Source of the DNA: Rhodamnia argentea
Taxonomy: Eukaryota; Streptophyta; Magnoliopsida; Myrtales; Myrtaceae
NCBI RefSeq assembly: GCF_020921035.1
Contig: NC_063151.1
Coordinates: 20,528,934-20,592,933 of the forward strand
Length of the DNA: 64,000 nucleotides
Reading direction: 5' to 3'
Each line of letters begins with the position of its first letter. The stretch's first letter is position 1. Under the pieces are notes generated by a model. That model had not been told where the DNA came from and did no database searches. It saw nothing but the letters and a program-made list of their open reading frames with translations. This document shows, in pieces, positions 30,653 through 41,858 of the stretch. Both the position numbers and the translations under genes were made by a program.

Positions 30653-33170
30653 AAACAAAGATGACTAACGCATCATCTATTTCATCTTCTTGCTGAAGAT
30701 TTTGGCAAATGCATATCATCCTTTATAAGCGGAGATAACGTTGGATCTGCTCTTACACACCTTTATGATTGCTGCTTTATCAACTACTCCCATGGACCAC
30801 CTTTTTTTTTTTAATTCGAAAACATACGAACTTCATTTATCCAACCACAAAATGCATCTAAACATAAAAAAAATTATAAACACGATCATTTCTATATGTA
30901 TATAGATTTTGGTACTTAAGAAGCAATCATTATAATCAATCTCACAATCAATAACTTCAAGTCATTCCCTCCATGGATTAGCATGGAGTTAAACATGAGA
31001 GGTTTTAAATGAGTCACTTCACTATTAATATCCTATATACCGAACAACAATTGACTTGCTTTTGAGTTTTGAGACTTTGTGGTTGGTAAATAGATCCTAC
31101 ACAAGGTTCTGTTTGGATAATACTTTCCCGAGCCAACATTTTGCACTATCGGTCGAGACCTTCAGATTGAATTTATCCGGACGTGCCAAAGCTGGTCACT
31201 TAGCTTTTACAAACTGCGACATTACTAATAGTCTTTACTTTTGAGATAAATAGTGGTTGCACATCATGGTCATTAGGGTTCTTAAAAGGGCTTGCATTTG
31301 TAGACAAATCTTCTGAAACGTAATATGGGGCCAGAGAGAACTTGAGGATTGTCCTATCTTGTCCAGATCCTTTTGTTAGCTCGGCTTCTGCATATTCCCC
31401 TCTCTCTATATACCAGTCAAAAGAGGCCAGTTGAGATTGGCTGGCTGCTAAATAAACGATCACAATCACAGCCAATGACGCAAGATTGTTCTGTTATTTA
31501 TATCTCGGACTTTTTTAATAAGCTCAAGCTTCACCTAAACCCTCTGTCTCCATGTCCAATTGATAATAAAAATCTAGACATATGTTGAACCTTATCATAT
31601 TGGGAAGTATTATATCAACTTGCATATTGACTTCATGCTATAAGACTAGGGTTTCTTGTAAGGTACATGTACAGTTCCCGCTAAATTAAGATAAGCTTAC
31701 CTGTTTTCGTTTGCATATATGTTTTCTTTCCTTATAATAAGGTTATAGTCACTTGCCCTTTAAGACAGCTTGGAGAGCCTTACGCATTCGAACCCTAGTG
31801 TCATGTGCCATTAATCATGGGTTGATTTGGGTCGTGGGTGTGGAGCATGAGAGAGAAGTTTAACCTAGACTTCTTCTGGTGTGTCGTCTGACGTTGCATG
31901 GGTTGGAGCCATGCAATCTTTGACCGGACGTACACAGTCTCTTGTTAACCTGCTGCGTAACGTGTGAATGACTATCTCGAGAAGTGCGAAGTTACTCGGC
32001 CATTAACGGTGTTCTTTCTTTGAACTTGGAGTACCAACTCGATGTCGTGGACTTCCTAGTTGTATATAAAACGTAGAACATGCCAATCATCGCCATTTAC
32101 TTGTAAAGCAAAATTCCTCGTGTATTCATATGCTCTAATGGGGAAGTGCACCTTTAGAGAATCATCTCTATCGACAAATTCTGTCGTGAGAATCAAGACT
32201 AAGATAATCATCTAGATGATCTCAGTGTCCGTTATATTCCTTGCCATTTATTCTCTTTTTGTTATGATCTCTAGGGTCCGGCTACCTAGAGGCCAAATGA
32301 AACATCTTGCAAAGCTAAAAAAATTAGTTAGGTTCAGGTATTACCAATGTAGGTGGCCTTGACTTAGAGTAATTTGCATATAGTTAGTTTGATTTGAACA
32401 TATGACCTCCAATTTCTAAGCTAGAAATCTCCCGACAACCCAATCAACTACATCGACCTTGAGGTGGTTTGATTATTATTTTATGTTAGAATTATCTGAT
32501 TAGTTAGTTTGACCTCACTTTTTTTCACCAAATTATCGACTTTTCATATGCCCTACAACTTTTTAAAACAACCGAACACCGTAACTAAAATTCGTTCCAT
32601 CTTTGCTCTACTATTTCGGGGGCGTTGCCATGAGCACCATCACCATATTGTCCATACCTCCCTCTAGGATAAGTACCCAATTAGTCCTAACCTAATGTAC
32701 GGTTGCCAATAAGTCCTAAACTTTTCAATTTTACCAATTTTGTATTAAACATTTTCAATAGAGTCTTTATAATCAACTGCCGCTTGAAATTGCTGACTTG
32801 ACATCCAGTTACCAATGGTCGTCTTACTTGGCCTTCTGATGTGGACAAAAGCGATTTTCGAGGGCAATTGGCTTGAAGGAATACATTGAAATTTGCGGAA
32901 ATATTTAAGATTTTATTTATGAATAAGTTTATGATTGAATTGATGATCCTCTTCCTCATTCCCTATCTCTGCACAATGGCATCTGATTGGTCAACGAAAA
33001 TTTGTGATTGTTGATGGAGAAGAGATGAATCTGTATCATCAGTCAATGCTTTGTTTATGGAGAAGAGATGCACATTCAAGGAGAGAGGGAGAGACAGAGA
33101 TTGTGATTGGGGAGAGAGATAATTAATTCGTGACGATTTCAAGAAATTTACACTTTACACCTACAATTGT
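30653..33170. other. Gene-poor DNA with faint retroelement-like and foldback scraps
   Basis: No supportable gene. 31700-32270 has a TATA-like 'gtatataaaacg' (about 32060) and LTR-like composition, but I could not find both ends. 32676-32830 ('ccaattagtcctaacc', 'ccaataagtcctaaac') is a solitary arm of the foldback family seen at 29743. Confidence 0.35.
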
Positions 33171-33711
33171 TAGGGGTGAGCGGTTTTAAGTTTCGCACGG
33201 GTTCCATCTGGAATCGGGTACGTACTTGTCGGAATAGGTTCCTCATTTTTTGGAGCTTGAAACTTACCATGCATACCTGGAACTTGGAACCTATCTTGTC
33301 ACGGATTTGAGGGTCTAAAAAGGTTCTTCATGTATTCTTAACTAAATAATTGTAGTGGATCATTACATTTAATGATCACAGTTTGTTGTTTCAATCCACA
33401 TACCACAACTCATATTTAGACACAAAAAACAAATATAAAACATTAACATCGCTGGAAATGGAAACTCATACTAGTGGTTCCAAAATACATACTCACCATC
33501 GAATGCTTGGAATGCTACAAGATCGCGCGAAAAAATATATCAAGAAACCCACAAAAACTTGTTCTAGATTCCACATTTCACTTATCTAGAACTTGAAACC
33601 TACTTATCGGAACATGTTCCCTAATTTTTGAAACCTTGAACCTACCATGCTTATTTTGGAACCTGGACCAGTCCGGTTTCAAATTCTATCCTGGAACCAT
33701 GCTCACCTCTA
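33171..33711. mobile_element. Second 'gaacc'-rich hAT-like element
   Basis: The left end TAGGGGTGAGCGGTT and right end ATGCTCACCTCTA are imperfect inverted repeats. The interior is rich in ggaacct and gaaacct motifs, like the element at 1742-2456. The flanking octamers (acaattgt, aaaatttg) match at only five of eight positions, so the TSD is decayed or the boundary is off by a few bases. Confidence 0.5.
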
Positions 33712-34404
33712 AAAATTTGATACATTGCATTTTGAAATTCTACGGCAACACTAGCTTGGAATTGTTACTTTTACTATGATTTTAGGTATCATTTTTTTTT
33801 TCTAAAATGTTACTTATATAATTTTGTTGTCAAGTGAAAACGGATATCTTTTGTAACGAATAATATAAGAAATGAAGAGAGTGTGATGGATTACTCAAAT
33901 AAGATTAGATTTGGTGGTCGGTGTTATTCTATTGATTTTTCTTGTTTTTTGGGTCGAATGGTGTTATTCTATTGTTTTGCAGTGCATTAGAAGTTACAAA
34001 ATTTGACAAAACCGACAAAGACAGTCTCGTAATTAGTTATGTTATATTAATTATAGGTTCCCGGCTTCCAGAACGTTTTGTCTGACGCTTCAAGCAACGC
34101 CTACAAAAGATCATGCAACGATTTTGGGCGTTGCGTACGGCTAATCATGTCCATGAAGCTTTAAAAAAACTTGGGTCTAATGCGGTGTCTCCATTGTATA
34201 CCAATATGTTCAGATCATCCCCGTCTCATATAGATCTAATGTTCGGAATCCTTCGTAATGAACTTCGAATTCACAAAATCTTTTTGGATAACTAATTCGC
34301 GACACGAGCACACCAAATTCAATGGATAATCAACATAGTATTGGAGAAAATAAGATAGCTCTCCTCTTTCTTCCCCGACATAGTAATAGTATAGTGACAA
34401 AGAA
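33712..34404. other. Intergenic DNA with an unrecognised short ORF
   Basis: A 60-codon frame at 34113-34295 has mixed, protein-like composition (FWALRTANHVHEALKKLG, FGILRNELRIHKIF), but I recognise no family and see no splice partners. It is left uncalled. Confidence 0.3.
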
Positions 34405-35565
34405 GGAGAAAATAATCAAAAAATTCTAAAACATATTGCACTGGTGCCAATTCAGTCATAAACATTTCAAGGGATGTCAATTTACTCATAAATTTTTTAA
34501 CGTGTCGACATTGTTGTCCATTCGGGCAATTTTGACTTGAAATCGTTGACGTGCACGTTGGCCAATGTTGATGTGAATAAAATTTATTAATTCTCTAATA
34601 TATTTTCGAAATTTTTATTTGCCGTTTCGTTCTTTTCCATTTTTTTCTTTCATTTTTTTCTTCTTCCTTTGCCGATCACCGATCCTTGGCAATGGTTGGC
34701 GACCGGCCAAAGGCAACTACGAGCGAGGGTTACCCTCGCGGAAGGCTAACGAGGGCCGACCTCACCAGATCCGGCGTCCTCTCCCAAGGCTAGCAAGGTC
34801 CCCTCTCACCAGATCCTGGCGAGGGTGGTCTTGCCTACTGATTCTCATTGGTCGAAACATGTGGCAAGCTCTAGTTAAGCCTAGATATGCGAGGTCGGTA
34901 GATAGCCGGCCCCCACCCATCTCCTGGCCCTGCGGATGCAAGCTCTAGTTCTCATCCCGGATCTGCGAGTTCGGCCAATGGTCGGCCCCGGCAAGGCCTT
35001 GCTTGTTATCGGCGAAGTCGCCGCCGCTGGCCGGTGATTGGTGGCCCCCGCCGGCCATCCTCTAGCCTCCCCGACCATTTGCGGTGATGGTGAGGTAGCA
35101 TAGCCCTCACCTTGCAACCTTCAATTTCATTTTTTTTTAGCTTTTAGCTTATTTTTTAGTTTTTTAATGTTTTTAATTTTTATTGCTTACTGGGATTCTC
35201 TAGCTAGTCATGTAAGATTTTAGGCAAAACTCATCGGAATTGGCATGCAAATAATTATTTTTCAAAAAAATTGGCACTTAAGTGATTAAAGAAGAATTGG
35301 TACCAAAGTGATTGCTGCACACAAACTTTGGCACTTCTAGTGTTCTTCTGCCTATTAAAAATTATTAAATTTTTTCCACGTTAAAGCCGGATGTGCAACA
35401 TAGGACAACCAGCACCCATGTCGGCAATTTCCAATCAAAATTAGCAGGATGGACTATATTGGCAAAACATGAAAGTGTTTTGGACAAAAATTAACAATTG
35501 AAAGGTTTATGATTAAATTGGCACAAATATGATGGATTTATGACCTTTTTTTATAATATTCCCTA
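34405..35565. mobile_element. Long foldback element with GC-rich core, copy 2, right end hit by LINE
   Basis: The left arm (ggagaaaataatcaaaaaat, then 'gccaattcagtcataaac') pairs with a right arm ending tataatattccct at 35564. The core 34660-35110 is GC-rich with Gly/Arg/Pro-coding noise frames. A scrap of the 29046-type MITE sits in the right arm (35220-35352). The LINE target site overlaps the outer end of the right arm. Confidence 0.6.
35552..35565. repeat. LINE target-site duplication, 3' side
   Basis: TATAATATTCCCTA, 14 bp, is identical to 41520-41533 and directly adjoins the LINE poly(A) tail, seen as a 20-base T run at 35567-35586 on the plus strand. Confidence 0.9.
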
Positions 35566-35605
35566 ATTTTTTTTTTTTTTTTTTTTGGTCATGAAGATGC
35601 ATGTA

Positions 35606-38600
35606 TTAAAGCAAATTAGTTGCAGAGGTACAAGTGGGGTGGGCTTCAGAACAGAGGAGAGCCCATAGAACAGTTGGTGGGGAAGTGGACCAGTCCGAAG
35701 GGAGGGCCTTCCTCCGATGGGCTTGGCACAACCAGTGGGCAAGCTTGTTTGCTTCCCTAAAACAGAAACTAAAAGAAAAAAGTGGTGCGTTTGGACCCAT
35801 TAAGCGGCAACACTCCAACAGAATGGGGGAAGAACTCCAGGAGGACGATTGGAGCAGAGTCGCACACGGTTGAGCTGAGGGGTTTGACCCAGACCATCGT
35901 TGCAGGCGGGTAAGATCTTCAATTACATTCTTGCAGTCAGATTCAATGGCAACCATTGTTGACACACTGAGGTCAGCACCGTCTTGGGCCATACGATCGA
36001 CAACAAATTTAATAGCTTGTTGACATGCCAAGGCTTCAACTTGTTCAGGGTCAGCAGCATTGACAGATTGTGCAAAGCCATCAATGCATCGGCCCTTATC
36101 ATCGCGAAGGAGGCCAGCGATGGCACCAGTAGCTTGTCCCAAGATGATTGAGCCATCGACGTTGATCTTGAGAGCTCCAGGGGCTGGAGGCTGCCATTTA
36201 ATAGGTAGGGATTCCAAGTTGCCCAGGTCTTTCCTCTGCTTGTGTTGCACTAGCGACGAGCCTGCATTCCACCGTGTAAAGCTTAGGTGATTTGCGAGTG
36301 CAATATTGACAACATGCCAGGGATCAGGGCTCTGCTGTCGAAAGATGTGGCCATTTCTTGCTTTCCAAATTTGCCAGAGCAATTGAACAACCAGCGGGGC
36401 GGGCGGGATCTGCACTTTGGACTGTGCAGATGGCATCTTTTGCTGATTTTCCAGTAACGGTAACAACCATTCTTCAATTCTAGTTATATGGTGTGGCTGG
36501 ATGTCGAGCTGGACTTGAGTGTTATTCCATACATTAGCAGTCCAGGGGCAAAGTAGAAACAGGTGCTCAAGCGTCTCGGGGGATTGATGGCATAGAGAAC
36601 AACAGGCATTGGGTATGACTTTCCTTTGAGCTAAGTTTACCGCTGTAGGAATTGCGTTTTGACATAGGCGCCAAATGAAATGCCTAAGCTTCATAGGGAC
36701 TGGGAGGCTCCAGATAAGTCGCCATAGTTTAGAGGGATGTTGATATGATGAGGATGGGTCAACCATAGGCTGTTGTGAATTGGCTAGACGAAACTGTTTA
36801 TAAGCTGTTCTAACGGAGTAATTCCCAGTAGAGGTAGAAGCCCAAATCAATCGATCTTCTGAGATTAAGGGACTGAGTTGAACTGCAAGAATTTGCTGCA
36901 CTATTTGGGGTGGAAAACAAGCCCGAAGTAATGATTCATCCCATTGGAAGGATGGGGTAATTAGACCAGCCACCGTGTGGGGTTCTTCCAGTTGCTTTTG
37001 ACCGCCAATAGGACCAGAAGGTAGCCAGTTATGAGAGCGAATATTAATACACTCACCATTTCCAACTTGCCACCTTATAAAGGGAGCGATGTGGTCTCGC
37101 CCTGCTAAGATACTTTGCCATCCCCATGATGGTCTGGTTCCTTTTTTTGCTTCCCAGAATGTAGTTCGAGGGAAGTACAAACCTTTAAAGAAAGTAGCCC
37201 AAAGACCAGCAGGCTGTTCATGAAGGCGCCAAGCAGTCTTGCCTAACATTGCCATATTAAAATGCCTAAGATCCCGAAATCCCAGCCCTCCCTCATCTTT
37301 GTATAGTTTCAAGACATCCCAGTTTCTCCAATGGAGTCCTCGAGTATTGCTGTTATTCCACCAAAAAGCTGCTATCCGTCGTTCAATAGCCCTACAAACT
37401 GAGATAGGTACTTTGAACACAGTCATTGCATATTGAGGAATCGCCTGGACTACAGCTTTGATTAGAACTTCTCTTCCCCCCATTGAAATCAACTTCTCTT
37501 TCCACCCTTCTAGTTTACGGTGAACCCGTGCTAGAATCCATGAGAAAATTTGGTGCTTAGTCTGTCCCCAATCTGATGGAAGACCGAGATACTGTCCTGT
37601 CTTTTTCAATTCCGGGACCCTCAACTCTATCGCTAGTGTATTCCGTAAAGATTGAGGGCAGCCACTACTGAAATAAATACCAGATTTGTTCAGGTTAATA
37701 GACTGACCAGAAGCATAGCAATATTGGTTCAGAATCTGATTCAAATTCTGGCATTCTGAGATTTTCCCATCGAGAAAGAAAATGGAGTCATCAGCAAACA
37801 GCAAATGTGAAAGGGTTGGGCAGTGACGGTTGAGTTTAATACCTGTGAAACTGCCTTCATTTACTGCTGCATTTAACATGCAAGACAGGACGTTCGACAC
37901 TAGGATAAAAAGATAGGGGGACAGTGGATCGCCTTGTCGTAGGCCCCTTGATGGAGTAAAAAAAGGCAGAGGAGTACCATTGAATTTAATACTATAGGAC
38001 ACTGACCGCACACAAGACATAATCAATGTCACCCATTTAGCATCAAATCCCATGCAAAGAAGACAATCTTGTAGGAAATCCCATTCAATACGGTCGTAGG
38101 CTTTGCGCATGTCAAGCTTTAGGATGGCCTGGAATCGGTTTTTCCTTTTGCGAACCCGGAGTTGATGCAGAGTCTCCTGGACAATTAGAATGTTGTCCTG
38201 AATTTGCCTGCCTGCAACAAAGGCACTTTGCTCACGAGCCACAATATCCGGTAGGAAAGGTTTAAGGCGATTTGTTAGCACCTTCGAGCAGATTTTATAG
38301 CTAAAGTTGCAGAGGCTGATCGGCCGAAACTGATCCAAGGATTCCGGATGAGGCACCTTAGGGACTAGCGTAATGTGGGTACTATTAATTGTCACCGGCA
38401 AAGTGCCGATAGCAAAGAAGTCCCTGACCATCTTCAAAATATCATGCTGAATGGTCTGCCAATGTTGTTGATAAAATAACCCACTAAGTCCATCTGGGCC
38501 CGGAGCTTTGGATCGCCCTAGTTGGAAGACAGCTGTGCGAACTTCTTCTAACGTAACCTCCTGAATCAGGGCTGCATTGATAGCATCGGTGACCACAGCT

Positions 38601-39850
38601 GGACAATGGGCTAAGATGGGCTGATAGTAACGTGTTCCCTGAGTGTGAAAGAGCTCACCAAAATAGGAGAGAAGATGGTGTTGTAGTAAAGTAGGGTCCC
38701 GTAGCCAAATACCCTGTTCATTTCGGAGTGCAGATATCCGATTTCGTTGCCGACGTTGTATAGTAGTGGCATGGAAGAAGCGAGTGTTTCGATCTCCATA
38801 AGCTAGCCACTGAATTCTGGAACGTAGACCCCAATACTGTTCTTCTTGTCGCCAGAGATCCCTAATCTTGTCTTTGATTTGGCCAGCTCGCTGCACTGTT
38901 GAGGAGGCTCCTTGCGGCTGGTTTGTTAGAGTTTGCAGCTCAAGTTTGAGTTTGGAAATAGTAGCATTAGCATTTGGGAAGCGCATCCGGCTCCACTCAA
39001 CCAACCGGCGGGATATTCTCCGCAATTTCACAAGACACGAGTCATCTGGATGGAATGACTTCCAGGCTGCACTAACCATTCTGAAGCAGTCAATGTCTTC
39101 ATTCCAATAAGCCTCATACCGAAATAGCCGACGACGTGGTACCAATGGTGGAGTAAGGGAAACCACCAACGGACTATGATCCGAGCCAACCGCCGGAAGT
39201 GCGAATACCTCAGCGTGGAGACAGAGTAATCGCCAGTCAAGAGAACATAATGCTCGATCCAATTTCTCCTTAATGCAATGTGGCTCCTCACGATTGTTGG
39301 ACCAAGTAAACGCACAACCTTTGCTGTCCAACTCCATTAGGGAGCATGCCGTCACAAAGTCACGAAAGGCTGACATTCGATAGAGTTCAGGAGTGCGACC
39401 ACCTTCCTTTTCCCAACTGTATAGTACCTCATTGAAGTCCCCAACACATAACCATGGCACCTGAAGGCGAGTTTGGATATTCCGAAGGTCATCCCATAAC
39501 TGAAGGCGATCATGGAAGGTATTCGGAGCATGTACAAAGGTAACCTCCATGGCCATCTGACTGTCTCGGTCGGTGTAGAACAGATGAACAAACAAGTCGG
39601 AGGCTTTTATGATATGTACATCAGCTGTCTCCGACCAAAAAACTGCCAAACCTCCTGCCGAGCCACGAGGAGGGACTGTACAACCATCCAAAAAGTGAAG
39701 CCGACGCCAAAGACGCTGTACAACCACATCCGTCTGCTTCGTTTCCAAAAGACATACTAGGTTGGGCTTTTCGCGGGCTATAAGAGCCCGGAGCTCCCGA
39801 ACTGTCAAGGGGTTGCCCAGCCCTTGACAGTTCCAGCATAGGATCGTCAT
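35606..39850 (-). CDS. LINE ORF2: endonuclease, reverse transcriptase, RNase H
   Basis: A 1414-residue polyprotein that nicks the target and reverse-transcribes the LINE RNA. Order: AP-endonuclease-like domain (1 to about 225; CWNCQGLGN start, LLETK, GDFNE, GSDHSPL), reverse transcriptase (about 450-740; SKAPGPDGL, LKLDMRKAYDRI, GLRQGDPLSP, catalytic FADD in LLFADDSIFF), zf-RVT region (WRLIWSLPVPMKLRHFIW; CSLCHQSPETLEHLFLLCPW), and a C-terminal RNase H (KINVDGSI ... ALACQQAI ... ESDCKNV). The start ATG overlaps the ORF1 stop as ccATGAcg, which suggests translation by termination-reinitiation. All catalytic motifs that I can check are present. Confidence 0.93.
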   Translation of the reverse strand: MTILCWNCQGLGNPLTVRELRALIAREKPNLVCLLETKQTDVVVQRLWRRLHFLDGCTVPPRGSAGGLAVFWSETADVHIIKASDLFVHLFYTDRDSQMAMEVTFVHAPNTFHDRLQLWDDLRNIQTRLQVPWLCVGDFNEVLYSWEKEGGRTPELYRMSAFRDFVTACSLMELDSKGCAFTWSNNREEPHCIKEKLDRALCSLDWRLLCLHAEVFALPAVGSDHSPLVVSLTPPLVPRRRLFRYEAYWNEDIDCFRMVSAAWKSFHPDDSCLVKLRRISRRLVEWSRMRFPNANATISKLKLELQTLTNQPQGASSTVQRAGQIKDKIRDLWRQEEQYWGLRSRIQWLAYGDRNTRFFHATTIQRRQRNRISALRNEQGIWLRDPTLLQHHLLSYFGELFHTQGTRYYQPILAHCPAVVTDAINAALIQEVTLEEVRTAVFQLGRSKAPGPDGLSGLFYQQHWQTIQHDILKMVRDFFAIGTLPVTINSTHITLVPKVPHPESLDQFRPISLCNFSYKICSKVLTNRLKPFLPDIVAREQSAFVAGRQIQDNILIVQETLHQLRVRKRKNRFQAILKLDMRKAYDRIEWDFLQDCLLCMGFDAKWVTLIMSCVRSVSYSIKFNGTPLPFFTPSRGLRQGDPLSPYLFILVSNVLSCMLNAAVNEGSFTGIKLNRHCPTLSHLLFADDSIFFLDGKISECQNLNQILNQYCYASGQSINLNKSGIYFSSGCPQSLRNTLAIELRVPELKKTGQYLGLPSDWGQTKHQIFSWILARVHRKLEGWKEKLISMGGREVLIKAVVQAIPQYAMTVFKVPISVCRAIERRIAAFWWNNSNTRGLHWRNWDVLKLYKDEGGLGFRDLRHFNMAMLGKTAWRLHEQPAGLWATFFKGLYFPRTTFWEAKKGTRPSWGWQSILAGRDHIAPFIRWQVGNGECINIRSHNWLPSGPIGGQKQLEEPHTVAGLITPSFQWDESLLRACFPPQIVQQILAVQLSPLISEDRLIWASTSTGNYSVRTAYKQFRLANSQQPMVDPSSSYQHPSKLWRLIWSLPVPMKLRHFIWRLCQNAIPTAVNLAQRKVIPNACCSLCHQSPETLEHLFLLCPWTANVWNNTQVQLDIQPHHITRIEEWLLPLLENQQKMPSAQSKVQIPPAPLVVQLLWQIWKARNGHIFRQQSPDPWHVVNIALANHLSFTRWNAGSSLVQHKQRKDLGNLESLPIKWQPPAPGALKINVDGSIILGQATGAIAGLLRDDKGRCIDGFAQSVNAADPEQVEALACQQAIKFVVDRMAQDGADLSVSTMVAIESDCKNVIEDLTRLQRWSGSNPSAQPCATLLQSSSWSSSPILLECCRLMGPNAPLFSFSFCFREANKLAHWLCQAHRRKALPSDWSTSPPTVLWALLCSEAHPTCTSATNLL

Positions 39851-41244
39851 GGGGTATGTGGTAGCTTATTAGGGCTAGCTACCAAAGCCCGTGTGGAGGG
39901 TTCCTCCTCTTGGGTAACAGGTGTTTCAGTGAGTTGCGACTCATCAAAGACATGGAGGGTGGCTGGGTTAACATAGGGAGAATAACGCCTTGTCTTTTTG
40001 GCAGAGGAGCAAGCTATAGCTTTTCCTTTTTGTTTGCGCGTCGGTTTAGTCGCTGCAGGTTGTGGTGAGCCAAGACCAGTGGAGAGGACAGTAGATGGGG
40101 GTTTCTGTGTGGCAGCCATATGCAGGGAAGTTGTTTGAAGAGGTTGGTCCTCGAGGGGTAAAGGCTGATGTGGGTTACTAGGGCAATAACATGGGCTGTG
40201 TGTAGGAACGGTGGGGGGATTAGTGGGGAATTGTATATGGGTGGCAGATGATGGTGTAGAGTTAGGGTGCCAGACAACCTCCTGATGATGCAAAGAGGAT
40301 CCTTGAATATGCTGGGGAGAGGCCAGGATAGAGTGTGCCGGATATGCAAGGGAAGTGGAAGTGAAGGTATCCTCTTGGTGGTGCATTGATGGTCCCTCAA
40401 GATACTGAATAGGTGCTGAGGTGGGCGAGGAAGAGTAGGGAGGGGTAGAGGGCGGGGTCAGATGTTCAATGTAGAAAACCCTCCAAAATGGACTGTGATC
40501 ACTCGATTCAGCCTTCATCCAACTCCCAAAGATGCTGCCCATGGTAGTTGCAAAACGATCCTCATTATAGGGAACAGTCGGACAATCTCGGGCATAATGG
40601 CCGATAAAACCACAAGAATAGCAGTAAATCGGGAGACGTTCATACTTAAAATCCAGCCAACGCTCTACGCCACGATAGTTGGCTAATATCCCCACTGGAA
40701 GTTCTCGATCTAAAGGAATATCCACTCTAGCTTTGATCGATATTGGGGCTGCGGGATTCCGATGCTCCATTCGCACTTGGAGTACCCGACCAACTTTATT
40801 CATCAATTTCTCTACTATACTGTTGGTTTGCCAGCCAAGGGGTAGCCCAATAATACGAATCCAAAAGGGACATGAAGGAAAGTCGTAACTTTGTAGTGGC
40901 GTGTGCGGGTTAGACTCCTGTAGCAGTAATAGATGGTTGGCAAAAGACCAAGGCCCCGTCGCGAGGATTCTCTCTTTTTCTTGTGCAGTTTGAAACGAAA
41001 AACTGTATAGGTTGTGGTCGAGAGGACTGATTCGGAGTTGCTCCGTACGCCAAGCCTTTTTAATGGCAGTTTCGAAGGCAGTGAAGTTTACACCTTGACT
41101 TTTATATAGTCTTCCCACCAGAGTAGCCGGCTGTTGAATGATTTGTTCATCTGAGATATTCACTCTATCTCGATCGCTCATGAGTTTACCTAATTGTGTG
41201 CAGAGACCAGCGAGGCGAGAGGCAGCTTCAGCAGACTCATCCAT
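39847..41244 (-). CDS. LINE ORF1: RNA-binding protein with DUF4283 and CCHC knuckle
   Basis: 465 residues. The N-terminal part (about 45-190) has the DUF4283 pattern (LVGRLYKSQGVNFTAFETAI, then FQTAQEKERILATGPWSF). A CCHC zinc knuckle follows at about 215-230 (CYSCGFIGHYARDC). The C-terminal half is Pro/Ser/Thr-rich and low-complexity and ends PNKLPHTP. It is the usual ORF1 of plant L1 elements, binding the LINE RNA. The ATG at 41244 is the first in frame after the 5' UTR. Confidence 0.9.
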   Translation of the reverse strand: MDESAEAASRLAGLCTQLGKLMSDRDRVNISDEQIIQQPATLVGRLYKSQGVNFTAFETAIKKAWRTEQLRISPLDHNLYSFSFQTAQEKERILATGPWSFANHLLLLQESNPHTPLQSYDFPSCPFWIRIIGLPLGWQTNSIVEKLMNKVGRVLQVRMEHRNPAAPISIKARVDIPLDRELPVGILANYRGVERWLDFKYERLPIYCYSCGFIGHYARDCPTVPYNEDRFATTMGSIFGSWMKAESSDHSPFWRVFYIEHLTPPSTPPYSSSPTSAPIQYLEGPSMHHQEDTFTSTSLAYPAHSILASPQHIQGSSLHHQEVVWHPNSTPSSATHIQFPTNPPTVPTHSPCYCPSNPHQPLPLEDQPLQTTSLHMAATQKPPSTVLSTGLGSPQPAATKPTRKQKGKAIACSSAKKTRRYSPYVNPATLHVFDESQLTETPVTQEEEPSTRALVASPNKLPHTP

Positions 41245-41519
41245 GTCTACAAGTTGCGAGCAAGCAGAAAAAGGTCAAGTACTGTAGAAAAAATTGACGT
41301 GAAGTGGTCCCAGTAGCATGGTATGGCAGTAACCTATTGGGGTGGGTGTGGCGCCATTGATTACAAGTAAAAGGAACAAAAAAGGGGAAGATGCAGACAC
41401 ACGATGGAAAAGAGGAGATGGAGGCATGATGTGGATAGGGATGAAGAAGCAGGTGAAAAGGAGGTATCGCTGCTGCCGCCAGCAGAGAGCTTTCCCTCAA
41501 GGCAGGGAAAAGATTTTTC

Positions 41520-41533
41520 TATAATATTCCCTA
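41520..41533. repeat. LINE target-site duplication, 5' side
   Basis: TATAATATTCCCTA, the identical partner of 35552-35565. It fixes the LINE 5' end at 41519 and indicates that the copy is not 5'-truncated relative to its insertion event. Confidence 0.9.
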
Positions 41534-41590
41534 TAGTTGGCAAGGTCCCCTTTCAAGGGCTATGCCGTTCTTATGACTTGCCGAGCAATT

Positions 41591-41803
41591 TCACCGCTAC
41601 CAGTGAATTCGCTGCTGTTGTTCGAGCCCGACCACTACCTCCTGTCAAGCCAAACCGACGGTCACCATCGTCCCATCATTCCTTTCTCCTCCACACATCA
41701 CCGCTACCAGTGAATTCGCTGCTGTTGTTCGAGCCCGACCACTACCTCCTGTCAAGCCAAACCGACGGTCACCATCGTCCCATCATTCCTTTCTCCTCCA
41801 CAC
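41591..41803. repeat. Exact 107-bp tandem duplication
   Basis: 41591-41697 and 41698-41803 are direct copies with no difference that I can see (start tcaccgctaccagtgaattc, end tttctcctccaca). 107 is not a multiple of three, so the frame changes between copies and no protein repeat results. It lies 58 bp beyond the LINE TSD. Confidence 0.9.
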
Positions 41804-41858
41804 CAAAAGTTATTGTGATGAGGCCTGAAACAACGATGAGAAACAAGTGGGATGTGAT

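Larger units (their letters stand above)
35566..41519 (-). mobile_element. Full-length L1-type LINE with both ORFs open
   Basis: The 5954-bp element lies on the minus strand. Its 5' end is at about 41519, followed by a short 5' UTR, ORF1, an ATGA overlap, ORF2, and a short 3' end with poly(A). A perfect 14-bp TSD flanks it (35552-35565 and 41520-41533). No stop or frameshift interrupts either ORF. Intact ORFs, an unbroken TSD and a pure 20-base tail all point to recent insertion. A degraded relative lies at 61194 onward. Confidence 0.92.

Noticed and set aside
31700..32270. Possible second solo LTR
   Set aside because: A TATA-like site and LTR-like composition are present, but no matching ends or target-site duplication could be found.
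34619..35117. GC-rich frames of 78-109 codons on both strands
   Set aside because: They lie in the core of a foldback element and have Arg/Pro/Gly-biased composition without recognisable domains.
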